A stretch of 64,000 nucleotides of DNA from Diphasiastrum complanatum. Its lineage: Eukaryota; Streptophyta; Lycopodiopsida; Lycopodiales; Lycopodiaceae. The stretch covers positions 27,550,244 through 27,614,243 of the forward strand of contig CM055109.1 of NCBI GenBank assembly GCA_029204225.1, in the 5' to 3' direction. The notes under the pieces are model-generated. The model was not told the origin of the DNA. It ran no database searches and saw only the letters and a program-made list of their open reading frames with translations. A program made the position numbers and the translations under genes. Shown piece by piece: positions 9,455 to 20,777 of this stretch. Numbering within the stretch: position 1 is the first letter of the stretch; every line of letters begins with the position of its first letter.

Positions 9455-12400
9455 ACTAACAACTGGATGATCTGCGGGTTACCAGGCATGAAAAAACACA
9501 TTGCAACATTCTGATAATAAGGACTGACAACTGCAGAGAAAGACTAGTGCTGATATTGTTCCATATCAGACAAAGTTACAACAGGGAAAGAGGTACAAAT
9601 TATACCAGAGGCATAAGCAAATGCAATTTCTTAAGCCATTTAAAACTTTGCTCAGAGTATGAAAGTAGGACGAAACTTGAGTGGCTGCCAATAATTAGTG
9701 CAGTATGTGGTGCTTGTGATTGTGAAGATAGAACCTGCAGCCACTTTCTGAGCAAGTGGGGAAATCCAACAAGATATGACATGTAATACTACGTATCCGT
9801 CATGAGAGGCTATGTGGCTATGTATCTAGTGTAGCAAGCTGTAATGAGGGAGCTAAGAGCCTGCTATAAGAGGGTAGGCAGCCGATGAAGGATACTTGAC
9901 ATAGCAGCTGAATAGCACCTGAAGATGGACAATTGAGAGAAACTTTTTTTTTTGAGACACTCCTATGGACTAGAATCATCTTGGCCAACCACAACCTACC
10001 ATTGAATGTAAATTGATTGTGGATGACTAGTTTGGCAATTGAGTGTGAAAGCAAGGTGATGTTAAAAGGTCACAACAAGCTTTTTGAGATCGTGCACGCC
10101 AAATTTGTACTCTTAAAGTTTGAAAAATAACTCAGCAAAGATGGACTAATCACAATAGCTTACCACATTGCACCAAATATAAAATAGATCAATACATGTT
10201 TGGTGCGTAAAACCAGTGTTCTCTTTTTATTTCAATAGATTGGGTTCTCTTTTTATTTCAATAGAATTGGATGCGCCTCCTCAAGTGCAATGCATGTGCC
10301 ACTTTTTTTTCCTTGTTCCTTTTTCCAAGTGCAAAAGGTGCATGTAACAAAAGATTTATGGAAAAAAAAAAAGGTCAAAATTGTTTTCATGCTAGATAAG
10401 TCTTGCCTCCTTGACCATTCCACTGTGGGAAGGGCCTTTCATCTCAAGCTATGCCTTCAATCAAAGGCCCTTCCCTAATGGAACAGCCTTGGAGGGTGAA
10501 AACCCCCCCCAAACAAAAAGACAAAATTCACATAACACAATCACATCAACCTTTTGAAAAATCATCAACTTTTGCATGTTAACATTCATAAAAATCTTCA
10601 TGATACATAACCTATTAACATCTAGAAAATCATCACAATACATAGATTATTGATATCACATCAAAGATAGTGATGTACCTTATGAAGAAAATTAATAAAG
10701 GTTATCTATGCCTTAGTGGACATTGCTCACACCATGCACCAAAGATGTGGGTGGGTCATTAAAAAAAACCCAAACTAGATACTACATATGTGCCTTGAGG
10801 GTATGTCCCACATCATTGACCAAGGATGTGAGAGCAAGACCTAGTCTCTTCTCAAATGTACCTAAATGTTTGATGATAAGGGCCAATATTCATAAAGGTG
10901 TGGATGAATGAACCCATGATGCAAGGGTTATACAATGGCAACTCAAAGTCTTATATGCCATTAATTTAGTGGACATAAATCATTTTCATGTCAACTATAT
11001 AAAAATTTCAATCAGTTCAATGGTAGTAAAATAAATGAATTAGCTTGAAGTCATAAGGACAATGATGTGATATACAACAAAGCCTTTGCCATAATAGTGG
11101 GATCCTATAAATTTCCAAATAATACAAGTCGCAATATGAGGGGAGATAGTCTCATAATCGTCAAAGATGTCAATAATTTGCCCCAATGGGGAGATTCGCA
11201 AGCTACAAAGCAGACCTTTGAATTTAATAGAGAAAAATGGGAGTAAAATGTTGGCAAGAAAAAGGGTCAAATCTATAAGTCATTTGCTAGAAAGTTCTTG
11301 GAAGTTTTTAGAGAAGGGATAAGGAAATGTCTAAATCTAAAAGAAGTGGTAGAGTGTACAACAATAATATCATGGTTGGCACCCAATCTTCATAGAAAAA
11401 CCTTGCATCCAAGTATAAGAAAACCTTGAACTTAGGAAAGTTGAGGAGAAATATGAAGTTTGATAAGGTCCTTTATAGTGGGAAGATGAAAGCAAAAATC
11501 TTGAAAGAGGGTAACCACTGAGGTTTTAAACAAAATATTATAGTAACTCCTCAAGGAATCAAGATCAGGTTGATAAACTGTCGAAATTATACTATTGACA
11601 TGAGTTTTGACTTCTACATTGATGTACATCTTGCTCAAATTTTTCATTTTCATCGCTGGAGGTGGAATGATCTTAAAAAGGAGAAAAATCACCATCTCTA
11701 AAAAGGGAGAAGGCCTTTTTACAAAATAGAGATGTTATTGAGAGTACTAACAAATAAATCCATCGAAGATCACATCTTGATATTCTCTACATGTGATGAG
11801 TCTCTCTATATATAGAGTTCATGTATTTGTCCAAAATAGACTTCTTTTGAAGCCCCTGATGAAAAGTGTGAGAAATTGTCAACTAGCTACTTGACTATTA
11901 TTGGCAATTCGGAGGCCAAAGTTTGAAGTAAACTTAGAGAAACATTTTTTTAGGTTAATAAGTCCAAAAACTAGTAAGTTTATTATTTCAAAAAGTTTTA
12001 GAAGGGCCTGTGGTTGGATTTGGGCCTAATGACTTTGCATATTTAATTAGTTTTTTGTACAATAAGTGGGATGAGGCCAAATGACATTTTGTTATATAGC
12101 AAGAACAGCATGGAGAATATATCAAATGATCTTTCTATCTTTGGAGAACTTTCTTCTTCTATCCTCTTGTCTTCTTCTACTCTTCTTTCTTCATGATATT
12201 GGTGATTCTGGTGTGTATAATGCATCTAAACTTGTATGGCATAATTCCACACATGCGAAGACTGTTGTGCAGTTGATGTAGTATAGACATAGACAGTAGG
12301 CAATTGGATCCTAGCATTCATAATGGTTCATGCCTGATTTCTTGAAACTAGCAAGCTAGAAGTGAGATTTTCTACATTGTTGATGTTGTAATTGTCGTAA

Positions 12401-12884
12401 AGCGTGGGGATGACCGGCAGTAGAAGCTCGAAGCTTTGAGCGTAGGCGTGTAGGAACGGAATGCAACAGTTAGCAGCAGAAATATTCGAGAAGAATGATT
12501 CATACGAATTGCACAAATGAACAATACAATAGTGAGACAAAAACTGCACTCTAATTAATATCAACAATGAGTACAATGGCTTGAAGTAATAGCTTCAGCT
12601 TGCTGAGCATGATAATGCTGGCTACATATAACTCTGATTGGAAAAAAAACACTCACATAGCTTGATTCAGCTAGTATATATATTTACAAGTGTTGAGTAC
12701 AAAGTGGGTAACCACCCTTGGGATACTTAGCGGTCCAGCTATTTTCAGAGTTGATGATAAGTTGGCATGGTCTGCCACTGTTGGAAAAACCCGAAAAACC
12801 CGAAAAACTCGAAGGTGCCCTTAGACTGAAGGCATGTAAATCTGAAGGTGCCTCTAGAGCGAAGGCAGGAAAAAGACAGAAAAA
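9455..12884. other. Long intergenic stretch, no gene seen
   Basis: Upstream of the P450. Short frames in all phases but nothing recognisable. Contains an imperfect hairpin (10418-10483) and a partial direct repeat of about 25 bp near 10217-10265 (TTCTCTTTTTATTTCAATAG twice). The P450 promoter should lie just above 9454, but no TATA box could be picked with confidence. Confidence 0.5.
10418..10483. repeat. Inverted repeat, about 21 bp arms
   Basis: Arms 10418-10439 and 10463-10483. The inner 13 bases, GGGAAGGGCCTTT and AAAGGCCCTTCCC, are perfectly complementary, and TTCCA/TGGAA at the outer ends also match. The loop is about 23 bases. Could be a terminator-like hairpin or a small element's foldback. 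Confidence 0.75.
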
Positions 12885-12971
12885 GACGAAGGCGGAGAAA
12901 ATGCAAAAAAGACAAAGGTAGAGAAAATGCGAAAAAGATGAAGGTAGGGAATATGCGAAAAAGATAAAGGT
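12885..12971. repeat. 26 bp tandem repeat, 3.3 copies
   Basis: Units at 12885-12910, 12911-12936 and 12937-12962, and a partial one to 12971, each of the form GAYRAAGGYRGRGAA followed by WATGCRAAAAA. They differ by a few substitutions. The surrounding 12780-13110 is generally rich in GAAGG and GAAAAA words. Translation gives only lysine-rich low-complexity peptide. Confidence 0.85.
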
Positions 12972-13246
12972 GAGCCTGAAATGGATTCTAAGGCATTCTA
13001 GCCACTGTGTCGCATTTTTTGCGAAGGTGCAAAAAAGGCGAAAAAGGCGAAGGTTCCTTAAAAATGTTTAAAGCATAAAAAATCTCAAAGGAGAAAAATA
13101 TGAAGGTCCAAAATATGTAGTCGGCCTTCGTCTGTTTTCAGGATGCTCATTACTTGAATGATTTGTTAGGGCTGAGCATAAGAAATCTAACACTCCTCTT
13201 TAATGTGGATCCTGAAAAAGCTTTAAACTTTAGTTTTAACATATTG

Positions 13247-13960
13247 TTAAATCTGAGATGATGCTTCTTTTGATAGAGCTAACATACATTTTGAATCCTT
13301 CAATAAATTCAGATTGTTATCAAATAGTAACATATTATCTACATAAAAGGTGATGATTATGAAGAGATTCGATACAGACTGAAAATAAAAATTCGAGTCT
13401 GTCGAGTTTGGAATAAAACCATTCTCGTTAGAAGATGCATTGGTCTTCTCTTGATCAACATCAGGTGCTGACGTTGCCTCTGAAACAACGTTTGATTCCT
13501 GCACAAAGTAGCAGGCTAGATCATCCGTAAATCGGAATGGAGGCTATCTTGATCGGTTCAATATTTTGGGTTGAACAACGATCCTCTGATGCGATTCGTT
13601 TTGCTGAGGGACTGTCTCAGTGTTAGTGTCAGTGTCAGTCTTCTGATCAATCCTGAGTTGTTCAGAGATGTTGGTGTCGATTCTAGGATCTGTAGTCGAT
13701 AAACTGATCTTCCACAAAAATGACATTTCTGCTCATGAAGGTCTTCTGAGAGTTCAGATTGAAGAGCATGTATATCTGATGGTCTGAGGAATAGCTGATG
13801 AAGATCGACCTTTTGCTAGTGTTGTCCAGCTTCCTACCTAGATCAGCAGGGATCTGTGAGTAGGTTATGCATCCAAACACTCAAATATTTTTGAGTGATG
13901 GCTTCGATCCTATCCACACCTCATAAGGTGTCTTTCCATTCAGGGCCTCTGAGATGGATC
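13247..13960 (-). pseudogene. Copia pol fragment of a second family
   Basis: On the minus strand an integrase C-terminal stretch (LNGKTPYEVWIGSKPSLKN, then after a stop VFGCITYSQIP) is followed by an acidic linker (TDTDTNTETVPQQNESH). It then jumps to the reverse transcriptase catalytic strand FIIITFYVDNMLLF, in which the YVDD of active enzymes reads YVDN. The central part of reverse transcriptase is missing. The sequence differs clearly from the adjoining Copia copies, so it is a different family abutting them. Confidence 0.8.
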
Positions 13961-14012
13961 AATTTTAAAGGCGTTTAAGAACAGCATCTATTTTGAATTC
14001 TAAGAACAACAT

Positions 14013-14831
14013 CTATTTTGTATCCTTGACCACTTTGGTATTGTTGCTGAAGAGCAATGTATCATCAACGTACAAGGTAATGATAATAAAGGATTGCTGC
14101 AATGACCTTGAATAAACGTTGCAATCAGCAGTGCTTGGTTTGAATCCTTGTTCAATGAGGAATGTGTTGATCCTCTGAAACCAAGCTCTGGCAGACTGTT
14201 TCAAGCCGTACAATGCTTTGTGGAATTTACAGACATGACTCTTCATGTCTTCCAGAACATATCCTTCGGGTTGGATCATGTAGATATCTTCTTTTATGAC
14301 TCCGTTCAGATAGGTTGATTGTACATCAAGTTGATGTACTTCGAGATCGGCAGCTGCAGCATAAGACAAGAGCATTCGGATCGACGAATGTTTGACAACT
14401 AGACTAAAAGTCTCACTGTAGTCGACATTCGGGATCTGGATGAATCCTCGTGCTACTAGTCTAGCCTTCCTTCGATCAATTGCTCCGTTGGCATTATATT
14501 TGATCTTAAAGATCCATTTGCAATCAATAATATTGTGGCCAATAGGAACTTCGACTAATGACCATGTCTGATTCTTGATCAAAGAGGAATACTCTCTGTC
14601 CATGGGTTCTCTCCAGAGATGAGAGTCTGGTTGGCTGAGTGCCTTTTTTACTGTCGTTGGTTCCTGCATTAAGAGACAGACAGACTCAGGAGTATACCTT
14701 GTGGGCTGTGTGCACACTCGGCTTGATCTTCTGGGAGGATTCGACTGATGAACCGCTCCTAGGACTTGTTGCTGGGTAGTAGCAACATCTTCGTCTGATT
14801 CGTTGTCTCGAAGTGGGTCGACAATAGACAC
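14013..14831 (-). pseudogene. Copia copy 1 reverse transcriptase, truncated
   Basis: RNA-directed DNA polymerase. Contains WKLK-type strands such as IIDCKWIFKIKYNANGAID, VHQLDVQSTYLNG (first catalytic Asp region), ALYGLKQSARAWF and ITLYVDDTLLFSNN with the YVDD catalytic pair intact. It ends at VVKDTK, where copy 2 continues into the connection domain and RNase H. The missing 3' half makes it nonfunctional. Confidence 0.92.
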
Positions 14832-14960
14832 GCCTGAGTCAGAAGCTCGGACTGTCGTGTCAATGGCAGGAGATGTAGGTTCTTCTTGAGCAATATCCTT
14901 GCCTTTGAGGTTGACGAACTAATCCTCGATAAAGACTATATTCCGGCTATACAAGATTTG

Positions 14961-15230
14961 CTAGGTATTAGGATCGTATAGCTTGTAAGTGTTATCAGAC
15001 GAAGTATATCCGATCAGGATGGTCTTAAGACCTTGGAAGTCTAATTTCTTCCTTGTGTCTTTTGGGATCTGCGCGTAGACAATGCACACAAACACTCTTA
15101 GGTTCTTAAAAGAAGGCTCGTGGGGTGTCTTCTCTGAGAGGGCCTTGGTCGAACATCTGTTTTGGACGTAAGTTGCAGTGGAGACAGCTTCAGCCCAGAA
15201 TCTCTTGGGCAACGATGCATGTGATAGCAT
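14961..15230 (-). pseudogene. Copia copy 1 integrase C-terminal part
   Basis: Reads RFWAEAVSTATYVQNRC and IPKDTRKKLDFQGLK, the conserved tail of Copia integrase. It is separated from the upstream core by the stop at 15261 and from the reverse transcriptase downstream by further stops around 14900-14960. Confidence 0.85.
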
Positions 15231-15260
15231 ACACTTAGCAGATTCGACCAGAGTACGGTT

Positions 15261-16478
15261 CTACCTCTCAGCTAAGCCATTAGACTGAGGACTATAAGGA
15301 GTGATGAATTGCTGCTCAATGCCTTGGCTTTGACAGTACTCCTTAAACTCGACAGAGATGTATTCTCCACCGTTGTCTGACCTTAGGGCCTTGATCGTCG
15401 TTCCAGTCTCATTTTCTGCACGCTCCTTGAAGATTCTGAAGCAGTTGAAGGCTTCTGATTTCTTCTTTATGAAATACACCATTGTCCTTCTGGAGGATTC
15501 ATCAATAAATGTTACAAAATACTTGGCATCCTTCATTGAAGGATTTTTTATCAGGCCACAAATATCTGAATGTACAACGTCTAGTAATCCTCTAGCAATA
15601 TGCTGATGGCTTGACTTAAATGGTTTTCTAGTCTGTTTACCAACTAGACAGTCTTGACAAACAAGTAACTCGACTTTTTCACGAGGATAGTCGAGATCAA
15701 GAACAATAGATTGTCTAGACATTCGTTGTACAATAGCATGATTTAAATGACCAAGTCCATAATGCCAAAGTAAACCTTTGTTTGAATAAATTGAAGTACT
15801 AAGAGCCTGACTAGAGGCAGAAAAGCAATGACTTAATTTATACAAGTATCCATGACTCTTTCTGAGTGCTAGGATCTTGCCTATCCTATCAACTACTTTA
15901 CACTGATCACATTCAAATTCTACTCTGTGTCCTAGATTTGTAATTCTGCTTACAGAGAGCAGATTTGTAGATAAGTTTTGTACATACAGGACGTTAGAGA
16001 GCAGCTTAGATTGATCATTCGCGAAGCATAATCTTACAGTGCCTTCACCTTTAATAGATTGTGTGCTATTGTCACCGAGGTGAACAAATTTCTGGATACT
16101 GTAAGATGTATAAGCCTCGAAATAGCCAATTAGGCTAGTCATGTGCTGAGTGGCTCCAGAATCCAGGAACCAAGAACTGTCGCCAGATGCTCTTTGATGG
16201 TTGGTCATGAAGACATCATGATCCGCTTCTTGAATAGGCTGTGGAGCTTTTGCAGCTGCATTCGTCACTTGATTCAACTGCCCTTTGCTATTGTTCTTTG
16301 CTTGAAGTATACGACAATCTTGTATTTCGTGGTTGTTTTGTTTGCAGTATCTGCAGAACAACTTCTTCTTTATCTGCGGATTCGACTGTTCCTTGTGCTG
16401 AGCTGGTTTCTGGTCTGGCTTCGATTGCTTCGGGCCTTTCTTCTTCTTTTGCTTTGTCATGCTCTTGTTGGTGTACAA
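15261..16478 (-). pseudogene. Copia copy 1 zinc knuckle, protease and integrase
   Basis: One continuous frame holding the nucleocapsid knuckle CRYCKQNNHEIQDC (CX2CX4HX4C), the aspartic protease site SWFLDSGATQHM, the pre-integrase segment LLWHYGLGHLNH with a CQDC pair (zinc-binding HHCC), and the integrase core with VTFIDESSRR, LRSDNGGEY and the D,D,E acidic residues. It ends NGLAER, then a TAG where copy 2 has a lysine codon, a single nonsense change. A further integrase piece continues at 14961-15230 (LPKRFWAEAVSTATYVQNR). Confidence 0.92.
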
Positions 16479-16675
16479 TGCGTGAGAATCAGTTGAGGAG
16501 CTCGAGGCTTCGTTCCTTCGCGTGTCTTACTACAACAACATAGTAATGACTCTCGAAAGAGTCAATTCTAGATCGTGATGGTCATCACCCAACTGTCGTA
16601 AGAACTTGATAAGCTTGTAAGCAGTTGCATCACTGCATCTTGATCGTCTATGACAGATCCGACAGCGTCCATTCG

Positions 16676-17077
16676 TCATAGCAGGTTCTTGAATTGATTG
16701 ATGTGATTTTGCAGAGAATCACCATTCGTCATCTTGAGGGAGTAGAATTTCTTCCTAAGATGTAGCTTAGAAGCTATATCTCGCACTTCGTATAGTGTGC
16801 TCAAGATGTCCCAGACTTCTTTCGATGTCTGAGCCTCGGATACATGGCCGATCAGGGTATCCGTGATGTTGAGGATGATCAGCGTGAAAGCTTTTCCATC
16901 CTTCAGTTTCCATCTGGTGATTGTCGTGTCGTCCGCTTCGAGTTTCTCTTTTACACTTGTAACAACGTCGTATAACTCTTTTGCCATTAGTACAGTTTTC
17001 ATCTTAAATTTCCACAGATTGTAATTGGCTCCATCAAGCTTGTCCATGATAGGACTGGCTTTCCCTTGAGAATCCAT
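16676..17077 (-). pseudogene. Copia copy 1 gag (capsid) N-terminal part
   Basis: Begins MDSQGKASPIMDKLDGANYN and contains NLWKFKMKTVLM and SKEVWDILSTLY, the pattern of plant Copia gag polyproteins (UBN2-type). It packages element RNA into virus-like particles. The ATG lies about 140 bases inside the primer-binding site. The frame is lost after 16676; stops separate it from the zinc knuckle downstream. Confidence 0.82.
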
Positions 17078-17215
17078 GTGGAAGAATTATTCTAAGTGAT
17101 AGGAAAAACTATCAGTGACTTAAGTATGAAAATTTGATATTTACAGAACAAGAAACCAATTACTCTATCGGCTAGTAGAGTCTTGTTCTGTGGAAGCTTA
17201 TCAAGCTATGAAGTA

Positions 17216-17227
17216 GCTCTGATACCA
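17216..17227 (-). promoter_or_regulatory. Copia primer-binding site (initiator tRNA-Met type)
   Basis: On the minus strand the bases read TGGTATCAGAGC, the classic plant Copia primer-binding site complementary to the 3' end of initiator methionine tRNA. It sits directly against the LTR end (CCAACA) at 17228. Confidence 0.95.
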
Positions 17228-18778
17228 TGTTGGAGAGAGAGGGGAAGAATAAATGATGAACACGAACGAGAAATGAACTCAAACAAGAAACGAATGAGAA
17301 ACGAACTCGAACAGAAAATGTTCGTGCACAGCGGAATGAACTATACGACTCTCTCCGTAAGCATGACTACGCCTATCAGAATGACAGAACTTTAGTGATA
17401 GAAATCACGGTCATTCTAGATTATGTAGCCAAACATTAATAGATGAAGCGTCAGAAGAATAATTTGTCGCGAATAGCAAGACAAATTATATGTCACGAAT
17501 GATTCGCGAAGTGCTCGACTGATAATTAGTCGCGAATGATTCGTGAAAGACAAGACTAAATGTTAATCATCTATTACCAGTAAGAACAACTAGAAAGGTC
17601 AGACAGAATGAAAGATAACATTAGAGAAAATTTGAGCACAAAAAAGGCCTTTCAAAAAAATTCTTTTTATTTTTTTTCTCAAAAGTTTCTTCCACATGGT
17701 CCAATCAAAACACTCAAATTTGAAATCTACATAACGTAGCTCCTTCAAATTGATTTTCTTTTCTTTTTAATAGAACTGTAATTTTGCGTCGGGGACAGCC
17801 CGTAAATAAGCCATTTTATTTGTAGTATAGTATGCAACTCAGCAAAAAATACTGTAACTTTTGAACAACTACTTGAATTGAGACGATTACGGTGCCATTA
17901 GAGAGCCCTTGACGAGAGCTTTTCAACGACACCCAACATGACCCAGTTCCGAGCTACTGTTAAGAAGTTATGGCCAGTCAAAGTTTTGGTCAGTCAACAC
18001 TTGGTCAACCCGACATGGCAATCCTTATAGGGTCCTTTCAAAGGCCAAATTTTCTTTAATGCATAGCAATATTAACATAGATCTGAACGTAGAACAATGA
18101 ACTGTATCAGATTAAGGATATCATGTATACAGGTCAATAATGCGGTAGAGCACAATACAGTAGCGGACAAAACCGTGTGCCCTACAAAGCTTATTTCAAT
18201 CTGTAAAAAGGACTTAAACCTTAATTCTGACCAAAATGAAAAATCAATGCTTAGGGCATCTACTTCGTTTTTTATGTCGTCTTCTTCTACTCTCTTCATT
18301 ATCTGTTACACGAATGGTGTCCAGTATATGTATATTACATAATATTACATGTGTGCAGATGTGAAAGTATAGAGTGGATGTGATGTCTGTAGGAGATCGT
18401 GGGTGGCTGCAATTGTTGTCCAATCTGTTAGCGCAACTGCATGGGGTGAGCGTGAAAAGGGTGCGACGTCAGCCAGTGCTGAAGTGAACGTTGGTGATGA
18501 TTCGAAAAGTGTGTCACTCTTACGAATGACCTTAGGATAAGATTACAGGGTGCCTTAGCCTTTAGGGCACGTTTGGCATTCTATAAGATAGTGTCCCCTT
18601 TTTGCATGTCACCTTAAACTGTGTAGAAACACAGTGTCGCGATTCATTCGTCTTTTCTTCGTATGTGCGAATTTGCATGTAAATATGCAGACTGTGTGAC
18701 AACGTTAGTAAATATGCAACATGAATGGAGGCAGATTAAAATGGGATTTTAGGAGAGCTAGAGGGAATAAATCCAATA
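17228..18778 (-). repeat. Copia LTR, 1551 bp, shared by two tandem copies
   Basis: On the minus strand it starts TATTGGATTTATT (the expected TG mutated to TA), immediately after the polypurine tract of copy 2, and ends CTCTCCAACA, immediately before the primer-binding site of copy 1. The ends TATTGGA/TCCAACA are near-perfect inverted repeats. One LTR therefore serves as the 3' LTR of copy 2 and the 5' LTR of copy 1. A fragment of the same LTR lies at about 54364-54541 and begins TGTTGCATTTAT, which supports the boundary chosen here. The interior has several TCGCGAAT words near 17470-17550. Confidence 0.8.
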
Positions 18779-20663
18779 CCTCCCCTTCATCTGGATCCAT
18801 GAATGCTTTGATCTTCAGACTGAGCAATGCACAAAATCTTTTGTGTGCAATAACACCGAGTGCTTTCGTGAAGATGTCTGCAACCATGTCCTGCGTTCTG
18901 CAGTATGTTAAGCTTACCTCTCTGTCGAGAACCTTGCCCCTGATGTAGTGATATCTGATCTCAATGTGCTTACTCCTAGAATGAAATCTAGGGTTGGCCG
19001 ATAAGGCAATAGCACTTTGATTATCACAAAACAAAATTGTAGGGCTGAACTGATATAGGTTGATGTCTGACAACAAATTTCTCAACCAAAACGCTTCTTT
19101 AATAGATTGAGAAGCAACAATGTATTCTGTTTCAGTAGAGGAAAGTGTGATAGAGGTTTGCTTATGACTGTTCCACGAAATAGGACCGCCGTTGAAGAAG
19201 AATGTAAATCCAGATGTGAACTTACGATTGTCTGCATCTCCTCCCCAGCTTGCATCAGAATAACCACTGAGCTGATGAAGATTGTCGTTGCTGACATCTC
19301 CATAGTAGATGCACTGGTCCATGGTAGTTCGAATATATCTCATGACTCGAATAAGAGCCTTCCAATGGGTAATGTCAGGATTAGCCATATATTGGTTGAG
19401 TGAGCTTACAATAAAAGAGATATCTGGTCTTGTACAGATCATTGCGTACATGAGAGATCCAAGTATCGATCGATACAGATATTCTCTCAGCTCCTCTTCC
19501 TGCTTGGTCTGGGGACATTGGTCCTTCGACAAATGAAGGCTTGGATCCACTGGTGAGTGAGCTAATTTACAATACGTCAAATTGTATCTGTTAAGTTTCT
19601 TGTGAAGATACCTTTGTTGAGTGATGTAAATCAGTCGATTTGCTCTATCTCTATGGATTTGAATTCCAAGATAGAAGTGAGCTTCGCCCAGATCAGTCAT
19701 GTCGAATTCTAAGAACAGCATCTGTTTTGCATCCTTAACCACTTTGGTATTGTTGCTGAAGAGCAATGTATCATCAACGTACAAGGTGATGATAATGAAG
19801 GATTGTCGCACTGACCTTGAATAAACGTTGCAATCAACAATGCTTGGTTTGAATTCTTGTTCATTGAGGAATGTGTTGATCCTCTGAAACCAAGCTCTGG
19901 CAGACTGTTTCAAGCCATACAATGCTTTGTGGAGTTTATAGACATGATTCTTCACGTCTTCCACAACGTATCCTTCGGGTTGGATCATGTAGATATCTTC
20001 TTGTATGACTCCATTCAGATAGGTTGATTGTACATCAAGTTGATGTACTTCGAGATCGGCAGCTGCAGCACAAGACAAGAGCATTCGGATCGACGAATGT
20101 TTGACGACTGGACTAAAAGTCTCACTGTAGTCGACATTCAGGATCTGGGTGAATCCTCGTGCTACTAGTCTACCCTTCCTTCGATCAATTGCTCCGTTGG
20201 CATTATATTTGATCTTTAAGATCCATTTGAAATCAATGATATTGCAGCCAATAGGAGCTTCGACTAATGACCATGTCTGATTTCTGATTAGAGAGAAATA
20301 CTCTCTGTCTATGGCTTCTCTCCAGAGATGAGAGTCTGGTTGGCTGAGTGCCTTTTTGACTGTCGTTGGTTCCTGCATTAAGAGACAGACAGACTCAGGA
20401 GTATACCTTGTGGGTTGTGTGCGCACTCGGCTTGATGTTCTGGGAGGATTCGACTGATGAACCGCTCCTGGGACTTGTTGCTGGGTAGTAGCAACATCTT
20501 CGTCTGATTCGTTGTCTCGAAGTGGGTCGACAATAGACACGCCTGAGCCAGAAGCTCGGACTATCATGTCAATGGCAGGAGATGTAGGTTCTTCTTGAGC
20601 AATATCCTTGCCTTTGAGGTCGACGACTTGATCCTCGATAAAGATTGTATCCCAACTATACAA
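18705..20663 (-). CDS. Copia copy 2 reverse transcriptase and RNase H, open frame
   Basis: A 652-codon open frame, the longest intact retroelement frame in the window. It runs from the integrase-RT linker through reverse transcriptase (VHQLDVQSTYLNG, ALYGLKQSARAWF, ITLYVDDTLLFSNN) and RNase H (SGYSDASWGGD, SSTETEYIVAS, FCDNQSAIALSANP) to the usual Copia tail ADIFTKALG. The last 25 or so codons run past the polypurine tract into the LTR, as is common. The catalytic YVDD and RNase H D-E-D residues are kept. Upstream, integrase is in a separate broken frame, so the full polyprotein is not expressed from this copy. The frame carries no native start. Confidence 0.9.
   Translation of the reverse strand: MYSWDTIFIEDQVVDLKGKDIAQEEPTSPAIDMIVRASGSGVSIVDPLRDNESDEDVATTQQQVPGAVHQSNPPRTSSRVRTQPTRYTPESVCLLMQEPTTVKKALSQPDSHLWREAIDREYFSLIRNQTWSLVEAPIGCNIIDFKWILKIKYNANGAIDRRKGRLVARGFTQILNVDYSETFSPVVKHSSIRMLLSCAAAADLEVHQLDVQSTYLNGVIQEDIYMIQPEGYVVEDVKNHVYKLHKALYGLKQSARAWFQRINTFLNEQEFKPSIVDCNVYSRSVRQSFIIITLYVDDTLLFSNNTKVVKDAKQMLFLEFDMTDLGEAHFYLGIQIHRDRANRLIYITQQRYLHKKLNRYNLTYCKLAHSPVDPSLHLSKDQCPQTKQEEELREYLYRSILGSLMYAMICTRPDISFIVSSLNQYMANPDITHWKALIRVMRYIRTTMDQCIYYGDVSNDNLHQLSGYSDASWGGDADNRKFTSGFTFFFNGGPISWNSHKQTSITLSSTETEYIVASQSIKEAFWLRNLLSDINLYQFSPTILFCDNQSAIALSANPRFHSRSKHIEIRYHYIRGKVLDREVSLTYCRTQDMVADIFTKALGVIAHKRFCALLSLKIKAFMDPDEGEVLDLFPLALLKSHFNLPPFMLHIY
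18779..18790 (-). other. Copia copy 2 polypurine tract
   Basis: Minus-strand ATGAAGGGGAGG directly before the LTR start, in the position where plus-strand DNA synthesis is primed. Confidence 0.75.
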
Positions 20664-20777
20664 GATTTGCTAAGTATCAGGATCGTATAGTTTGTAAGTG
20701 TTATCAGACGAAGTATATCCGATCAAGATGGTCTTAAGACCTTGGAAGTCTAATTTCTTCCTTGTGTCTTTTGGGAT

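Larger units (their letters stand above)
13996..17227 (-). mobile_element. Copia retrotransposon copy 1: gag to mid reverse transcriptase, 3' half lost
   Basis: Internal region of a Ty1/Copia element read on the minus strand: primer-binding site (17216-17227), gag, zinc knuckle, protease, integrase, then reverse transcriptase cut off near 13996 just after VVKDTK. The order PR-IN-RT is diagnostic of Copia. A copy of the same family lies at 18779-21810 and aligns with nearly identical bases over the shared stretch. Several stops interrupt it, for example at 15261. The deletion end carries a repeated AAGAACARCATCTATTTTG. Confidence 0.92.

Noticed and set aside
12718-12921. 67-codon lysine-rich frame
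   Set aside because: It largely follows the 26 bp tandem repeat and GAAGG-rich flank, with no domain or start context.
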